A stretch of DNA of 64,000 nt from Mesorhizobium opportunistum WSM2075 (GCF_000176035.2 NC_015675.1:5894001-5958000); one strand, 5' to 3'; shown: positions 31,421 through 41,078, counted from the stretch's first letter. The notes: generated by a model from the sequence alone, not told the origin. Program-made: numbers and translations.

Positions 31421-31684
31421 CGCAGCCGACCGCCGAACGGCGCTCCTTGATCGAGCCCAAGAGATAACAGGTATCGTCGCAAAAGTATCATGATTTTTGT
31501 TATAATGAGATATTTTCTTGGGATATACCCATGGCTTTCAACACCGTGCTGTAACAAGAATTGCAGCGGGGACCATCTCTGGCGGTTGCGGTCGCGCCGA
31601 AATCCGGCCAGAAGCATCGATGGGCTGAACGATGCGCGGACAGTCCGCAACCACAGGTTCGAAACAGATACGGGAGACTAATCG
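31421..31684. promoter_or_regulatory. Divergent eryR / aldolase control region
   Basis: A 264-bp gap without a gene. Positions 31480-31540 are strikingly AT-rich for this GC-rich genome and include TATAAT (31501-31506) in plus orientation. No clear -35 box or palindrome could be fixed. Likely promoters for both genes and an EryR site. Confidence 0.5.
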
Positions 31685-32749
31685 TTGGCTCGCATCACAC
31701 TGAGACAATTGCTCGATCACGCCGCCGAATATGGCTATGGCGTGCCGGCCTTCAACATGAACAACATGGAACAGGGCCTCGCCATCATGGAGGCGGCGGA
31801 AGAGACCAAATCGCCTGTCATCCTTCAGGCAAGCCGCGGTGCACGCGCCTATGCCAATGACGTGGTGCTGGCCAAGCTGATCGATGCGCTGGTCGAAATC
31901 CATCCCGACATCCCGGTCTGCATGCATCTTGACCATGGCAACAACGAAGCCACCTGCGTCACCGCGATCCAGTACGGCTTCACCTCGGTGATGATGGACG
32001 GTTCGCTGAAGGAAGACGGCAAGTCGCCGGCCGACTACGCCTATAATTCCGGCATCACCAAGCGCGTCGTCGACATGGCCCATTGGGGCGGCGTTTCCGT
32101 CGAAGGCGAGATCGGCGTGCTCGGCTCGCTCGAGAGCGGCGGCGGCGAGCAGGAAGACGGCCACGGCGTCGAAGGCGCCATCAGCCACGACCAGTTGTTG
32201 ACCGATCCGGAACAGGCAGTGGAATTCGTCAAGGACACCCATGTTGACGCTCTGGCTGTGGCCATGGGCACCAGCCACGGGGCCTATAAATTCTCGCGCA
32301 AGCCCGATGGCGCGGTGCTGGCGATGAACGTCATCGAGGAGATCCACCGCCGCCTGCCGAACATGCATCTGGTCATGCACGGCTCGTCCTCGGTGCCGGA
32401 GGACCTGCAGGAGATCATCAACAAGTATGGCGGCCAGATGAAGCCGACCTGGGGCGTGCCGGTGGAAGAGATCCAGCGCGGCATCAAGCACGGCGTGCGC
32501 AAGATCAACATCGACACCGACAACCGCATGGCGTTGACAGGCGCCATCCGCAAGGTGCTGACCGAGAACCCGAGCGAGTTCGATCCGCGCAAATATTTGA
32601 CGCCGGCGATGGCTGCCATGCGCAAGCTTTGCAAGGAGCGCTTCGAGCAGTTCGGCACCGCCGGCAACGCACCGAAAATCAAGCCGCTGCCGGTCTCGGA
32701 AATGGCCAAGCGCTACAAGTCGGGCAGCCTCGATCCGAAATTCGGCTGA
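31685..32749 (+). CDS. fba: Class II fructose-bisphosphate aldolase (CbbA/Calvin subtype)
   Basis: 354-residue zinc aldolase. Zn ligands and neighbours are in [24 protein letters not shown] and [21 protein letters not shown] binds the phosphate. Length and motifs fit the Calvin-type class II subfamily. The start is a TTG behind GGGAGACTAATCG. Next to the tetrose-phosphate genes it may condense D-erythrose-4-phosphate with DHAP to sedoheptulose bisphosphate as well as cleave fructose bisphosphate; this is inference. It has its own terminator. Confidence 0.87.
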   Translation: MARITLRQLLDHAAEYGYGVPAFNMNNMEQGLAIMEAAEETKSPVILQASRGARAYANDVVLAKLIDALVEIHPDIPVCMHLDHGNNEATCVTAIQYGFTSVMMDGSLKEDGKSPADYAYNSGITKRVVDMAHWGGVSVEGEIGVLGSLESGGGEQEDGHGVEGAISHDQLLTDPEQAVEFVKDTHVDALAVAMGTSHGAYKFSRKPDGAVLAMNVIEEIHRRLPNMHLVMHGSSSVPEDLQEIINKYGGQMKPTWGVPVEEIQRGIKHGVRKINIDTDNRMALTGAIRKVLTENPSEFDPRKYLTPAMAAMRKLCKERFEQFGTAGNAPKIKPLPVSEMAKRYKSGSLDPKFG

Positions 32750-32777
32750 CGACTATCCGACCGGGACGATCCGGTTC

Positions 32778-32811
32778 AACGGGCGGGCGCCTATCGGCTC
32801 CCGCCCGTTTT
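32778..32811 (+). terminator. Rho-independent terminator of the aldolase gene
   Basis: AACGGGCGGG (32778-32787) and CCCGCCCGTT (32800-32809) form a 10-bp stem with a 12-base loop, followed by TTC. The T-run is TTTT (32808-32811). It lies between convergent genes and may also stop the long minus-strand ery transcript. Confidence 0.75.
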
Positions 32812-33786
32812 CTATCCGGCCTTCGGCACGAGGCCAGACCTGCCTGTCTCGATGAAGGGCGCCCAGTAGTCGACCGATTCCCGGATCATGGCGACAACCT
32901 GATGATCGACCGGTTCGCGTTCACGGAACGACAGTTCCAGGCAAATCTCATTGTCCGTGCCGCCGCCGCGCCGCACCGTCTCCAGCAGCTTTTCCGGCGT
33001 GATGCGACCGTCCTTGTTGTAAGCCGCCGTGAATGGCCAGTGACCGCCCTTGTTCATCGACGACTGCTTGATGTGGATGATCGGTGACTTCCTGGGAAAG
33101 GCTTCGGCCCAGGCATAGGGATCGATGTCGGCCGGATTGCTGGAGGTGACGTCGCCATGGTCGATATCGACCATCATCTCCAGCGGAATGGCCATGCCGG
33201 CGGCGTCGATCGCGCTTTGCAACTGCCGGCAGTTCTCGATGGTGTGGCCGAATTCGCGGCCGACCGACATCGGCTCCCAGAACAAATAGCTCAGCCCGGC
33301 GGCGCGGGCGTGTTCGGCGACCTCGCGCCAGCACTCCAGTGCTATGTCGAACAGCCGCGCGCGGCGCTCCGGGTCGTCGAAGTCGCGATGGGTGAAGATG
33401 GCGAATTGCGTGCCCATGCCGCTGGCGCCAAGATCGGCGGAAATGTCGGCGAAGGTCTTGAACCAGTCGACATAGTAGCGGCGCACATCCGCGTCGGGAT
33501 GGCCGAAATGGTTGAGCCGGCCGTAAGGGCCGGTCATGCCCGAGGTGACGCGCACGCCGGTGCGGGAGAGCGCGTTGCGAAACAGCCGGACGAATTTGAC
33601 AATCGTCGCCGCCGGCCAGCCCGGATTGACGAATTCATGCGTGAGCTGAATGTCCCTGATGCCGATGTCATAGGCTATCGTGTCGATCAGGTCGTCCGGT
33701 TCGGCGAAGCGGTTGACCAGCGGATTGGTGTTGAGAGAGAGCGTGAAGGCCACAGCCGCGATCCTCTCAGCGCTGTCGCGTGACAT
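32812..33786 (-). CDS. eryC: EryC-type TIM-barrel tetrulose-phosphate racemase/isomerase
   Basis: 324-residue xylose-isomerase-like barrel. Metal-type residues are visible in FWEPMS, MMVDIDHGD, IHIKQSS and CLELSFRE. It is the last gene of the eryD...eryC operon and corresponds in position and family to EryC, which interconverts tetrulose phosphates after EryB in erythritol breakdown. The stop overlaps the end of the aldolase terminator region. The assignment depends on its place next to EryA- and EryB-like genes. Confidence 0.75.
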   Translation of the reverse strand: MSRDSAERIAAVAFTLSLNTNPLVNRFAEPDDLIDTIAYDIGIRDIQLTHEFVNPGWPAATIVKFVRLFRNALSRTGVRVTSGMTGPYGRLNHFGHPDADVRRYYVDWFKTFADISADLGASGMGTQFAIFTHRDFDDPERRARLFDIALECWREVAEHARAAGLSYLFWEPMSVGREFGHTIENCRQLQSAIDAAGMAIPLEMMVDIDHGDVTSSNPADIDPYAWAEAFPRKSPIIHIKQSSMNKGGHWPFTAAYNKDGRITPEKLLETVRRGGGTDNEICLELSFREREPVDHQVVAMIRESVDYWAPFIETGRSGLVPKAG

Positions 33787-33801
33787 TGGCGATGACGGAC
33801 A

Positions 33802-35319
33802 TCAGCCTGCCCTCGCCAGCCGGTTCGCACACCAATGCTCGAAGGCCGCCCTTTCCTCGGCAGACAGATGCAGCCCATGCTTGGTGCGCCGTTCCAGGAT
33901 GTCGGCTGAAGTCGCCGCCCACTCCTGTTCGAAGAGATAATTGGCCTCGCGCTCGAAGAAATCCTTGCCGAAACATCGCCCCAATCCGGCGAGCGACCCC
34001 GTGGCACCGACCAGAAGGCGGGTCCTGGTGCCGTAGAGCCGCCCATAGTGCTTGATCAGCGATGCCGGCATCCACGGATACTCACGGCCAAGGTCGCCGA
34101 GGAACTGTTCGAAGTCGGCGTTGGCGATGTCGCCGCCGGGCAAATGTTCTTTCGCCGTCCAGGGCTTGCCCATCCGGGGAAAGAACGGGGCGATCCTGTC
34201 CAGCGCGTGCTCGGCAAGCTTGCGGAAGGTGGTGATCTTGCCACCGAAGACCGAAAGCAGCGGCGCCTGCGCGTCGGGCGCATCGAGTTCGAAAATATAG
34301 TCGCGGGTGACCGCGCTCGGGTTGTCGGCATTGTCGTCATAGAGCGGCCTGACGCCGGAGAACGAATAGACGACATCGCTGCGCGCAAGGCCGCGCTTGA
34401 AATAGCGGTTGATCACCCTGATCAGGTAATCGATCTCGCTCTCATCCGCCGTCACGTCCTCGGGCCGTCCCTCGTAGGGAATGTCGGTGGTGCCGATCAA
34501 GGCGAGATCGTTCTGATAGGGATTGATGAAGATCACGCGCTTGTCGCTGTTCTGGACGAGATAGGCGTGCCGTCCCTCCCAGAATTTGGGCACGACGATG
34601 TGGCTGCCCTTGACCAGGCGCACATTGCGCTTGGAGTTCTGGCCGGCCACGCGGTTGACGATGTCGTTGACCCAGGGGCCGGCGGCGTTGATCAGGGCGC
34701 GTGCCCGAACCGTCGTCCTGGCGCCCGTCCCGCCGTCCCGCATCTCGACGACCCACAAGCCGTTCTCGCGGCGGGCGGCGGTGCAGGCGGTGCGAGTGAA
34801 AACCTTGGCGCCGCGCTCGGCGGCGTCGAGCGCGTTGATGACGACAAGGCGGGCATCGTCGACCCAACAGTCGGAATATTCGAAACCGCGCTTGAACGCG
34901 TCCTTGATCGGCGCGCCTTCGGGCGCCGTCCGCAGGTCGAGCGTGCGGGTCGGCGGCAGCCGCTTGCGGCCGCCGAGATGGTCGTAGAGGAACAGGCCGA
35001 GCCGCACCAGCCATGCCGGCCGGTCATCGGGGCTGTGCGGCAGCACGAAGCGCATCGGCCAGATAATGTGCGGCGCCGATTCCAGCAGGACCTCGCGCTC
35101 GATCAGCGCCTCCCGCACCAGGCGGAATTCATAGTATTCGAGGTAACGCAGGCCGCCATGTACAAGCTTGCCCGAGCGTGAGCTGGTGCCTTCGGCAAGA
35201 TCGTCCTTTTCGCACAGGATGACCGAAAGGCCGCGGCCCGCCGCATCGCGCGCGATGCCAGCGCCGTTGACGCCGCCGCCGACGACGAAGAGGTCGACGA
35301 TTTCGGTGCCGCCGCTCAT
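33802..35319 (-). CDS. eryB: EryB-type FAD-dependent erythritol-phosphate dehydrogenase (GlpD family)
   Basis: 505-residue GlpD-like flavoprotein, membrane-associated by family. The FAD motif is FVVGGGVNGAGIARDAAGRG, followed by SSRSGKLVHGGLRYLE; ALINAAGPWVNDI and FSGVRPLYDDN are conserved GlpD blocks. In an operon with an EryA-like kinase it should oxidise erythritol phosphate to tetrulose phosphate rather than glycerol-3-phosphate. The ATG at 35319 follows AAGGTGGG. Confidence 0.8.
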   Translation of the reverse strand: MSGGTEIVDLFVVGGGVNGAGIARDAAGRGLSVILCEKDDLAEGTSSRSGKLVHGGLRYLEYYEFRLVREALIEREVLLESAPHIIWPMRFVLPHSPDDRPAWLVRLGLFLYDHLGGRKRLPPTRTLDLRTAPEGAPIKDAFKRGFEYSDCWVDDARLVVINALDAAERGAKVFTRTACTAARRENGLWVVEMRDGGTGARTTVRARALINAAGPWVNDIVNRVAGQNSKRNVRLVKGSHIVVPKFWEGRHAYLVQNSDKRVIFINPYQNDLALIGTTDIPYEGRPEDVTADESEIDYLIRVINRYFKRGLARSDVVYSFSGVRPLYDDNADNPSAVTRDYIFELDAPDAQAPLLSVFGGKITTFRKLAEHALDRIAPFFPRMGKPWTAKEHLPGGDIANADFEQFLGDLGREYPWMPASLIKHYGRLYGTRTRLLVGATGSLAGLGRCFGKDFFEREANYLFEQEWAATSADILERRTKHGLHLSAEERAAFEHWCANRLARAG

Positions 35320-35365
35320 CCCACCTTGGCCTCGATGCCGGATTGGTATGCCATGGCCGCCACCC

Positions 35366-36406
35366 TCAGCACGGATTGACGGGCGGAAGGCCGGCGATGT
35401 AGCGGCGCACCTCTTCGGCGGCCTGCTCGGCGGCATAGGTCACGGTGCGCACCGAGGCGCCGGCGATATGCGGCGTCAGCGTCACGTTGGGGAGCTGCAG
35501 CAAAGGCCAATCCGACGGCACCGGTTCGACCGCGAACGTCTCCAGCATGGCGCTGGCGATCTGCCCCGAAACCAGCGCCTCGTTGAGCGCATCATAGTCG
35601 ACCAGCGGCCCGCGCGCGGTGTTGACGAAGATCACGCCGGGCTTCATCCGCGCGATGGTGTCCTTGCCAATCAGGCCGCGCGTCTCCTCGGTCACCCTGG
35701 AATGCAGCGTGACCACATCGGAGCGGGACAGGAGATCGTCGAGCCCAACCAATTCGACGCCGGCATTGTGATCCTCCGCGCTCAACTGCACATAGGGATC
35801 GCTGACCAGGACGTGGCAGCCGAAGGCACGCAGCAGCCGGACCACCTTGGTGCCGATATTGCCATAGCCGACGACGCCGACGGTCATTTCGCCGAGTTCT
35901 CGGCCGGTGCGGTCGGCGCGGTAGAGATCGCCGCGCCATTCTCCCTTGCGCAAGGCCTCATGGCCGACCCGGATCAGCCGCGTCTCGGCCAGGATGGCGC
36001 CGATGGTGAACTCGGCGACGGCAGTGGCGTTGCGGCCGGGCACGTTGACCACGGTGATGCCGTGATCCCTCGCCGCGGCCATGTCGATGTTGATCGGGCC
36101 GCCGCGCGAGACCGCAACCAGCTTGAGCGCCGGCAGGCGCCGCATCATGTCCTCCGACAGGGGCGCGAGCTGGGTGACGAGGATCTCGGCATCGCCGATG
36201 AACTCGACGACCTTGTCGGGGTGGCCGAAATATTCCTTGACCTTGTCGAGGCCGAGCGCCGGATTGCCGAACTCCATCGGCTCGTCGGGCCAGGCCGTCT
36301 GCAATGTGCGGATATCGAGGTCGCCGCTCGCGACCTTCTCGATTTTGGCGCGAAACACCTCCGGAAGCATGAAGTTGTCGCCAATGATCGCTATTTTCCT
36401 GGGCAT
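35366..36406 (-). CDS. D-isomer-specific 2-hydroxyacid dehydrogenase (SerA/GyaR-like)
   Basis: 346-residue NAD-dependent dehydrogenase. The NAD motif is GVVGYGNIGTKV; catalytic Arg is in NTARGPLVD, Glu in ETFAVEPV and His in LTPHIAGA. The N-terminal substrate domain contains VSRGGPIN. It lies between eryA and eryB in the polyol operon, although erythritol breakdown as known needs no such step. It may reduce or oxidise a four-carbon hydroxyacid made as a side product; the substrate is unknown. Confidence 0.82.
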   Translation of the reverse strand: MPRKIAIIGDNFMLPEVFRAKIEKVASGDLDIRTLQTAWPDEPMEFGNPALGLDKVKEYFGHPDKVVEFIGDAEILVTQLAPLSEDMMRRLPALKLVAVSRGGPINIDMAAARDHGITVVNVPGRNATAVAEFTIGAILAETRLIRVGHEALRKGEWRGDLYRADRTGRELGEMTVGVVGYGNIGTKVVRLLRAFGCHVLVSDPYVQLSAEDHNAGVELVGLDDLLSRSDVVTLHSRVTEETRGLIGKDTIARMKPGVIFVNTARGPLVDYDALNEALVSGQIASAMLETFAVEPVPSDWPLLQLPNVTLTPHIAGASVRTVTYAAEQAAEEVRRYIAGLPPVNPC

Positions 36407-36416
36407 ACTCGACTTC

Positions 36417-37973
36417 TCAATTTGCCTGCACTGAAGCCATCGCGCGCCAGACCGGCCGCAACGCCTGGTGCGCCAACATGTAGGATGGGGTCATCTTGTC
36501 GTAGATCGCTGCGAGGCTGCGGTCGCTCGGCTCGGCATCGCCGAGCAGCGGCGTCACCCATTCGCCGACGCACGCGTCCATCGACGGGTAGAGGCCGACG
36601 CCGACAGCGGCGATCATCGCTGCGCCCGCCGCACCCGCCTCCTCGCGCGCGCTGGTCCGGATGTCGGCACCCAGCGCGGCGCCAAGGATCTTGCGCAACG
36701 CCGGGCTTCTGGCGGCGCCGCCGGTGAGGCGGACTTCGCGCGGCAGCGGCCCCATGGCGGCGTAGCAGTCGCGCGCGGCGAACGCCAAGCCCTCGAAGAC
36801 GGCGCGCACGAGGTCGGCATAGCCGTGCCGCGAGGAAATGCCGACAAAGCCTGCCCGCGCATTGGCATCGACGAACGGTCCGCGCTCGCCGGCTTCCGAC
36901 ACATAGGGCTGATAGAGCAGCGAGGCGGGCTGCGAGGCGGCGATCCAGGCATCGACCAGCGCGATCATCTCGCCATTGCTGCGAGTGATGCCTTGCGAGG
37001 CGAGGATGCCCGAGGCAAGCCCGAGGACCCAGTCGATGTTGAGCGTCGCCGCCATGTTCGACTGCATCTGCGCAAACACGCCGGGCGCTGGCATCGCCAT
37101 CGTGTAGCCGGTCGCCGCTTCGTTGAGCTGCACGTCGTCGGGGGTCTCGGCCAGCCGCATGTGCATGCCGGTGGAGCCGATGATCGAGCAGCCGGGCTTG
37201 CGCTCGCGGTCGAGCAGGCCGGCGCCGAGCGCGGTGCAGACGACGTCGACATAGCCGAGCACCACAGGCGTGCCGGCCAGCATCCCGGTGGCGTCCGCCG
37301 CCGCCTGCGACAGGCCGGTGCTGTGCCTTGTGCCGTCGACGATCGGCGGCAGCAGATGCCTGAGATCGGTAACGCCGAGCACGTCGAGCACCTCGTCGCT
37401 GTAGTCGCGGGTGTGGAAGTCACCGAAGGTGAAGGTTCCCTCGGACGGGTCGGTGGCGCGCTCACCGGTGAGCTTGAAATAGAGCCAGTCCTTGCAGTGG
37501 AACGCGGTTGCCGCCTTGCCGAGCATTTCGGGCATGTTGCGCTTCATGAACACGAACTGCGAGCCCTGCTGGCAAGCGGCGAGCCCGCTGCCGGTCTTTT
37601 CGAAGCGCAGCCGATCCTGCGGCCGCGCGCGGATTTCCTCGACGATTGCCGCCGCGCGCGCGTCGAGCCAGAGCCAGCCCTTCGCCACCGGCTCGCCCTT
37701 GCCGTCGATCAGCCAAGTGCCGTCGCCCTGCCCGGTAACCGCGATCGCCACGGTCCGGCTGGCGAGATCGGGCACCTTGTCGGCGAGCTGGCGCAGGGTT
37801 GTGGCGGCATCGCTCCATGTTCGCGCCAAATCCTGTTCGGCGCCGCCACCCGGCAATGTCTCATAGTGGTTCGGCAGCGCGGCGGCGGCGATCTGCCGGC
37901 CCGCCGTGTCGAAGGCGATGGATTTGATGATCGACGTGCCGGCATCGATGCCGATCAGGACATCACCCATCAC
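36417..37973 (-). CDS. eryA: EryA-type FGGY erythritol kinase
   Basis: 518-residue FGGY kinase. The N-terminal phosphate-binding motif is IGIDAGTSIIKSIAF; VTGQGDGTWLID and CKDWLYFKLTGE are FGGY blocks; the C-terminal ATP region has RLTGGAARSPALRKILG. The length and the sequence around TDPSEGTFTFGD fit EryA, which phosphorylates erythritol. It overlaps the upstream ATPase gene by 4 bp. Other polyols such as adonitol or L-arabitol are possible substrates, since rhizobial mpt transporters carry several of them. Confidence 0.78.
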   Translation of the reverse strand: MMGDVLIGIDAGTSIIKSIAFDTAGRQIAAAALPNHYETLPGGGAEQDLARTWSDAATTLRQLADKVPDLASRTVAIAVTGQGDGTWLIDGKGEPVAKGWLWLDARAAAIVEEIRARPQDRLRFEKTGSGLAACQQGSQFVFMKRNMPEMLGKAATAFHCKDWLYFKLTGERATDPSEGTFTFGDFHTRDYSDEVLDVLGVTDLRHLLPPIVDGTRHSTGLSQAAADATGMLAGTPVVLGYVDVVCTALGAGLLDRERKPGCSIIGSTGMHMRLAETPDDVQLNEAATGYTMAMPAPGVFAQMQSNMAATLNIDWVLGLASGILASQGITRSNGEMIALVDAWIAASQPASLLYQPYVSEAGERGPFVDANARAGFVGISSRHGYADLVRAVFEGLAFAARDCYAAMGPLPREVRLTGGAARSPALRKILGAALGADIRTSAREEAGAAGAAMIAAVGVGLYPSMDACVGEWVTPLLGDAEPSDRSLAAIYDKMTPSYMLAHQALRPVWRAMASVQAN

Positions 37974-39094
37974 GCAAGCTCCCTGCCGTGCGAAATGGCC
38001 TCGCCGCTCGCCTGATCGAAGACGTGCAGATTCCCAGGATCGATGCTGACATTGATCGGTGCGCCAAGATCGAGGCGCGTGCGGTCATGTTCGACCAGAA
38101 CCAGCGAGCCACCGGCGAAGTCGGCCGCTATATGGGTCTGGTCGCCGAGCCATTGGTTGGCCGAGACCCTGGCCGGAACGCCCTCCTTCGAGCGCCGCAC
38201 GGCGTAGGGCCTGATGCCTATGACGACCCGCTCGCGGCCCAGCAGTTGATCGCGGACCGGAGCGCTGAAGGCGTCCTTGTCGTAGTCGAGCGACAGGCCG
38301 TCCGGCAGCCGCAGGCTGATACGGCCGGCAGTGGCGCCGACATAGGCCTCGAAGACGTTCATCGGCGGCTCGCCGACGAAGGTGCCGGTGAACAGGTTCG
38401 CGGGACGCTCCTTGATCTGGTCCGGCGTGTCGAACTGCTGCAGCACGCCACCCTCCATCACGGCGATGCGGTCGGCAAGCGCATTGGCCTCGGTCTGGTC
38501 GTGGGTGACCAGGATCGCGGTCAGGCCGCGCTCCTTGATGAAGTGCTTGATGCGGCCGCGCAGCACGGCGCGAAGCTGCGGTTCGAGCTGTCCCATCGGC
38601 TCGTCCAGAAGATGCAGGTCGGCCTCGCGGATCAGCGCCCGGCCGAGACTGGCGCGCTGCTGCTGGCCGCCGGAGATGGAACTCGGATAGCGCTCCAATA
38701 TGTCCTCGATCTCGAGCAGCTTGGCGATGCTGGCGACCTTGGCGTCGACCTCGCTCTTCGGCAACCTTGCCGCCTTGAGCGCGAAAGCCATGTTCTCGCG
38801 CACGGTCAGCGGCGGATAAAGCGAATAACCCTCGAAGGCCATCGCCACGTTGCGCCTGACCGGCGGCAGAATGTGCACCTGCCGGCCGCCGACCGAGATC
38901 GCGCCACGCGACACCTCTTCGAAGCCGGCGATCATGCGCAGCGTCGAGGTCTTGCCGCAGCCCGACGAGCCAAGCAGGGCGACAATCTCGCCCTTGCCGA
39001 TTTCCATCGTCAGGTTCTTGACGGCATGAACGCCCCGGTCGATCGGACCATAGAACTTGTCGACACCGGAAATGGTGAGTGCGCTCGGGCTCAT
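37970..39094 (-). CDS. Polyol ABC transporter ATP-binding protein (catalytic-type subunit)
   Basis: 374-residue UgpC/MalK-like ATPase with a C-terminal TOBE domain. It has Walker A LLGSSGCGKTST, signature ISGGQQQRASLGRAL, Walker B LHLLDEPMGQLE and switch His in VTHDQTEA. The Q-loop reads FEGYSLYPP, with Glu instead of the usual Gln. It is one of two different ATPases in the operon, as in rhizobial MptABCDE polyol transporters. It overlaps the other ATPase gene by 4 bp. Confidence 0.88.
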   Translation of the reverse strand: MSPSALTISGVDKFYGPIDRGVHAVKNLTMEIGKGEIVALLGSSGCGKTSTLRMIAGFEEVSRGAISVGGRQVHILPPVRRNVAMAFEGYSLYPPLTVRENMAFALKAARLPKSEVDAKVASIAKLLEIEDILERYPSSISGGQQQRASLGRALIREADLHLLDEPMGQLEPQLRAVLRGRIKHFIKERGLTAILVTHDQTEANALADRIAVMEGGVLQQFDTPDQIKERPANLFTGTFVGEPPMNVFEAYVGATAGRISLRLPDGLSLDYDKDAFSAPVRDQLLGRERVVIGIRPYAVRRSKEGVPARVSANQWLGDQTHIAADFAGGSLVLVEHDRTRLDLGAPINVSIDPGNLHVFDQASGEAISHGRELA

Positions 39095-40209
39095 GCCGCT
39101 TCTCCGCTGCGCAAATTGAGGACGTTCTTGGAGCCGATGCGGTCGCCGCTGGCCTGATCGAACAGCAAGGCGCTCTTGCCGTCGACGGCGATATGGGCCT
39201 TGCCTTCGCTGCGGCCCGGCGTTCCGGCCGGCCGCGAGACCAGGATCTCGCGGCCGCGCACGGTGCGCACCAGCGTGACGATCTTTTCGTTGAGCGGCGT
39301 CTCGGCCTCGACCGTCACCGGAATGGCGCCGGGCACGCCTTCCTCGACGAAGCCGAGCGCTTCGGGCCGCAGGCCGATCACGCAGTCACGGCCGACTGCG
39401 GTTTCGTAGGCGCCGGCCAGATGCACCTGAACGTTGGACAGGCCGACATAGATGCCCTTGGCGTCGCGCGCGGGCTTGACGTCGAGCAGGTTGATGGTGG
39501 GATCGCCGAACAGCCGCGCAATCTCGATATTGGCCGGCTCGCGATAGATCTGCTCGGGCGTGCCGAGCTGCCTGATGACGCCTTGCGACATCACCGCGAT
39601 GCGGTCGCCGAGCGCCATGGCTTCCTTGTAGTCCTGGGTGACGTAGACGACGGTAGCACCGCGATCGGCGAGCAGCCTCGGAAGTTCGAGCCGCATCTCG
39701 AAGCGAAGCTTGGCGTCGACATTGCGCAAGGGATCGTCAAGCAGCAGAAGCGGCGGCGAGCCGACCAAAGCGCGGGCAAGCGCTGTACGCTGCTTCTGGC
39801 CGTTGGAGAGCGCACGCGGCTTATGGGAAAGCACATGGGCGATCTTCAACAGCTTGGCGACGCTCTCGACGCCGGCCTTGATCGCGCCTTGCGACGAACG
39901 CTTGGCGGCCAGCGGCGTGGCGATGTTGTCGAAGGCGGTCATATGCGGAAACAGGGCGAAATTCTGGAACGCCATGCCGACGCCGCGGAACTCCGCATCG
40001 ACATCGGTCATGTCGTCGCCGCCGATGAATATCTTGCCTTCATCCGGGTCGATGACGCCGGCAACTAGCCGCAGCAGCACCGTCTTGCCGGCGCCAGAGG
40101 GTCCGAATAGGACGAGGGTTTCGCCGTCGGCAACCGTCAGCGACAGATTGTCGAGGACGGTCTGGCTCTTGTAGCGCTTGACGACATTTTTAAGTTCGAG
40201 GCTGGCCAT
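39091..40209 (-). CDS. Polyol ABC transporter ATP-binding protein (degenerate-type subunit)
   Basis: 372-residue MalK-like ATPase with TOBE domain. Walker A is LFGPSGAGKTVL and the Q-loop FQNFALFPHM is intact, but the signature is LSNGQKQRTALARAL, the residue after Walker B is Asp (LLLLDDPLRNVD) and the switch His is Gln (VTQDYKEA). It therefore probably forms an asymmetric pair with the other ATPase, with one weak ATP site. The gene is 2 bp behind a permease gene. Confidence 0.87.
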   Translation of the reverse strand: MASLELKNVVKRYKSQTVLDNLSLTVADGETLVLFGPSGAGKTVLLRLVAGVIDPDEGKIFIGGDDMTDVDAEFRGVGMAFQNFALFPHMTAFDNIATPLAAKRSSQGAIKAGVESVAKLLKIAHVLSHKPRALSNGQKQRTALARALVGSPPLLLLDDPLRNVDAKLRFEMRLELPRLLADRGATVVYVTQDYKEAMALGDRIAVMSQGVIRQLGTPEQIYREPANIEIARLFGDPTINLLDVKPARDAKGIYVGLSNVQVHLAGAYETAVGRDCVIGLRPEALGFVEEGVPGAIPVTVEAETPLNEKIVTLVRTVRGREILVSRPAGTPGRSEGKAHIAVDGKSALLFDQASGDRIGSKNVLNLRSGEAA

Positions 40210-40211
40210 AT

Positions 40212-41069
40212 CTATCCTTTCACCGCGCCAAGCGACAGGCCTTCGACGAGATAGCGCTGCGCATAAAGCGCGAGCGCCAGGGTCGGCGTGATCGAGAGCA
40301 CGATGGCCGCCGAAATCTGGCCGTACTGGATGCCCGAGGAAGTGATGAAGGCAAGCGCGCCGACTGTCACCGGCTGCTTGTCGGCCGAGGCCAGCACCAG
40401 CGCGAAGACGAAATTATTCCAGGCGAAGATGAAGGCAAGCAGGCCGGCGGCGGCGATGCCGGGACCGGCGAGCGGCAGCGCGATCTTGCGGAAGGTGGCG
40501 AACCAGGAATGGCCACCGATGCGGTAGGCATATTCGATGTCGGCCGGAATATCCTCAAAATAGCCGCGCACGATCCACAGGATCAGCGGCAGGCAGATCA
40601 GCTGGTAGACCCAGATCAGTCCGATATAGGTGTTGGCGAGCCCCAGCTTCTGAAAATAGAGGGTGAGCGGCAGGAGCACCAGCAGCGCCGGCGCGAACTT
40701 GAACGACAGCAGCGTGAAGGCGATGTCCTCCGAGCCACGAAATTTGTGCCGCGCGAAGGCGTAGGCGGCCGGCACGCCGAGCAGCAGCGAGACCGCGACG
40801 GATGTCACCGACAGGAATACCGAATTCCACAAATTGCGCATGAAGGCGATGTCGAGCGTGCCTGCGGCGGTCATCAGCTTGCCGGTGATCAGGGCGGTAT
40901 AGTTGGCGAGCGTCGGCTCGAAGATCAGCTGCGGGGGAATGCGCAGGATGGTCTCGTTGGTCTGGAACGACATCATGAAGATCCAGACGATCGGGAACAT
41001 GAAGAAGATCACCACCAGCGTCAGCGCCACGCCGCGCAGAATGCGTTCGAGAAGCGAGGTGTGTTCCAT
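40212..41069 (-). CDS. Polyol ABC transporter permease (MalG-like)
   Basis: 285-residue inner-membrane permease with six hydrophobic segments. The EAA-like loop is near YRIGGHSWFATFRKIALPLA (cut at 20 residues). It forms the channel with the next upstream permease. SD-like GGAGGCGG lies before its ATG. It is part of the mpt-type importer within the ery operon. Confidence 0.88.
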   Translation of the reverse strand: MEHTSLLERILRGVALTLVVIFFMFPIVWIFMMSFQTNETILRIPPQLIFEPTLANYTALITGKLMTAAGTLDIAFMRNLWNSVFLSVTSVAVSLLLGVPAAYAFARHKFRGSEDIAFTLLSFKFAPALLVLLPLTLYFQKLGLANTYIGLIWVYQLICLPLILWIVRGYFEDIPADIEYAYRIGGHSWFATFRKIALPLAGPGIAAAGLLAFIFAWNNFVFALVLASADKQPVTVGALAFITSSGIQYGQISAAIVLSITPTLALALYAQRYLVEGLSLGAVKG

Positions 41070-41078
41070 CGCCGCCTC

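Noticed and set aside
33802..35319. Ordinary aerobic glycerol-3-phosphate dehydrogenase GlpD
   Set aside because: Family similarity allows it, but the operon holds an EryA-type kinase, EryC-type barrel and EryD regulator, so the erythritol-phosphate role is preferred.
36468..38015. Long plus-strand open frame opposite eryA
   Set aside because: Antisense shadow; the FGGY kinase motifs are all in the minus-strand frame.
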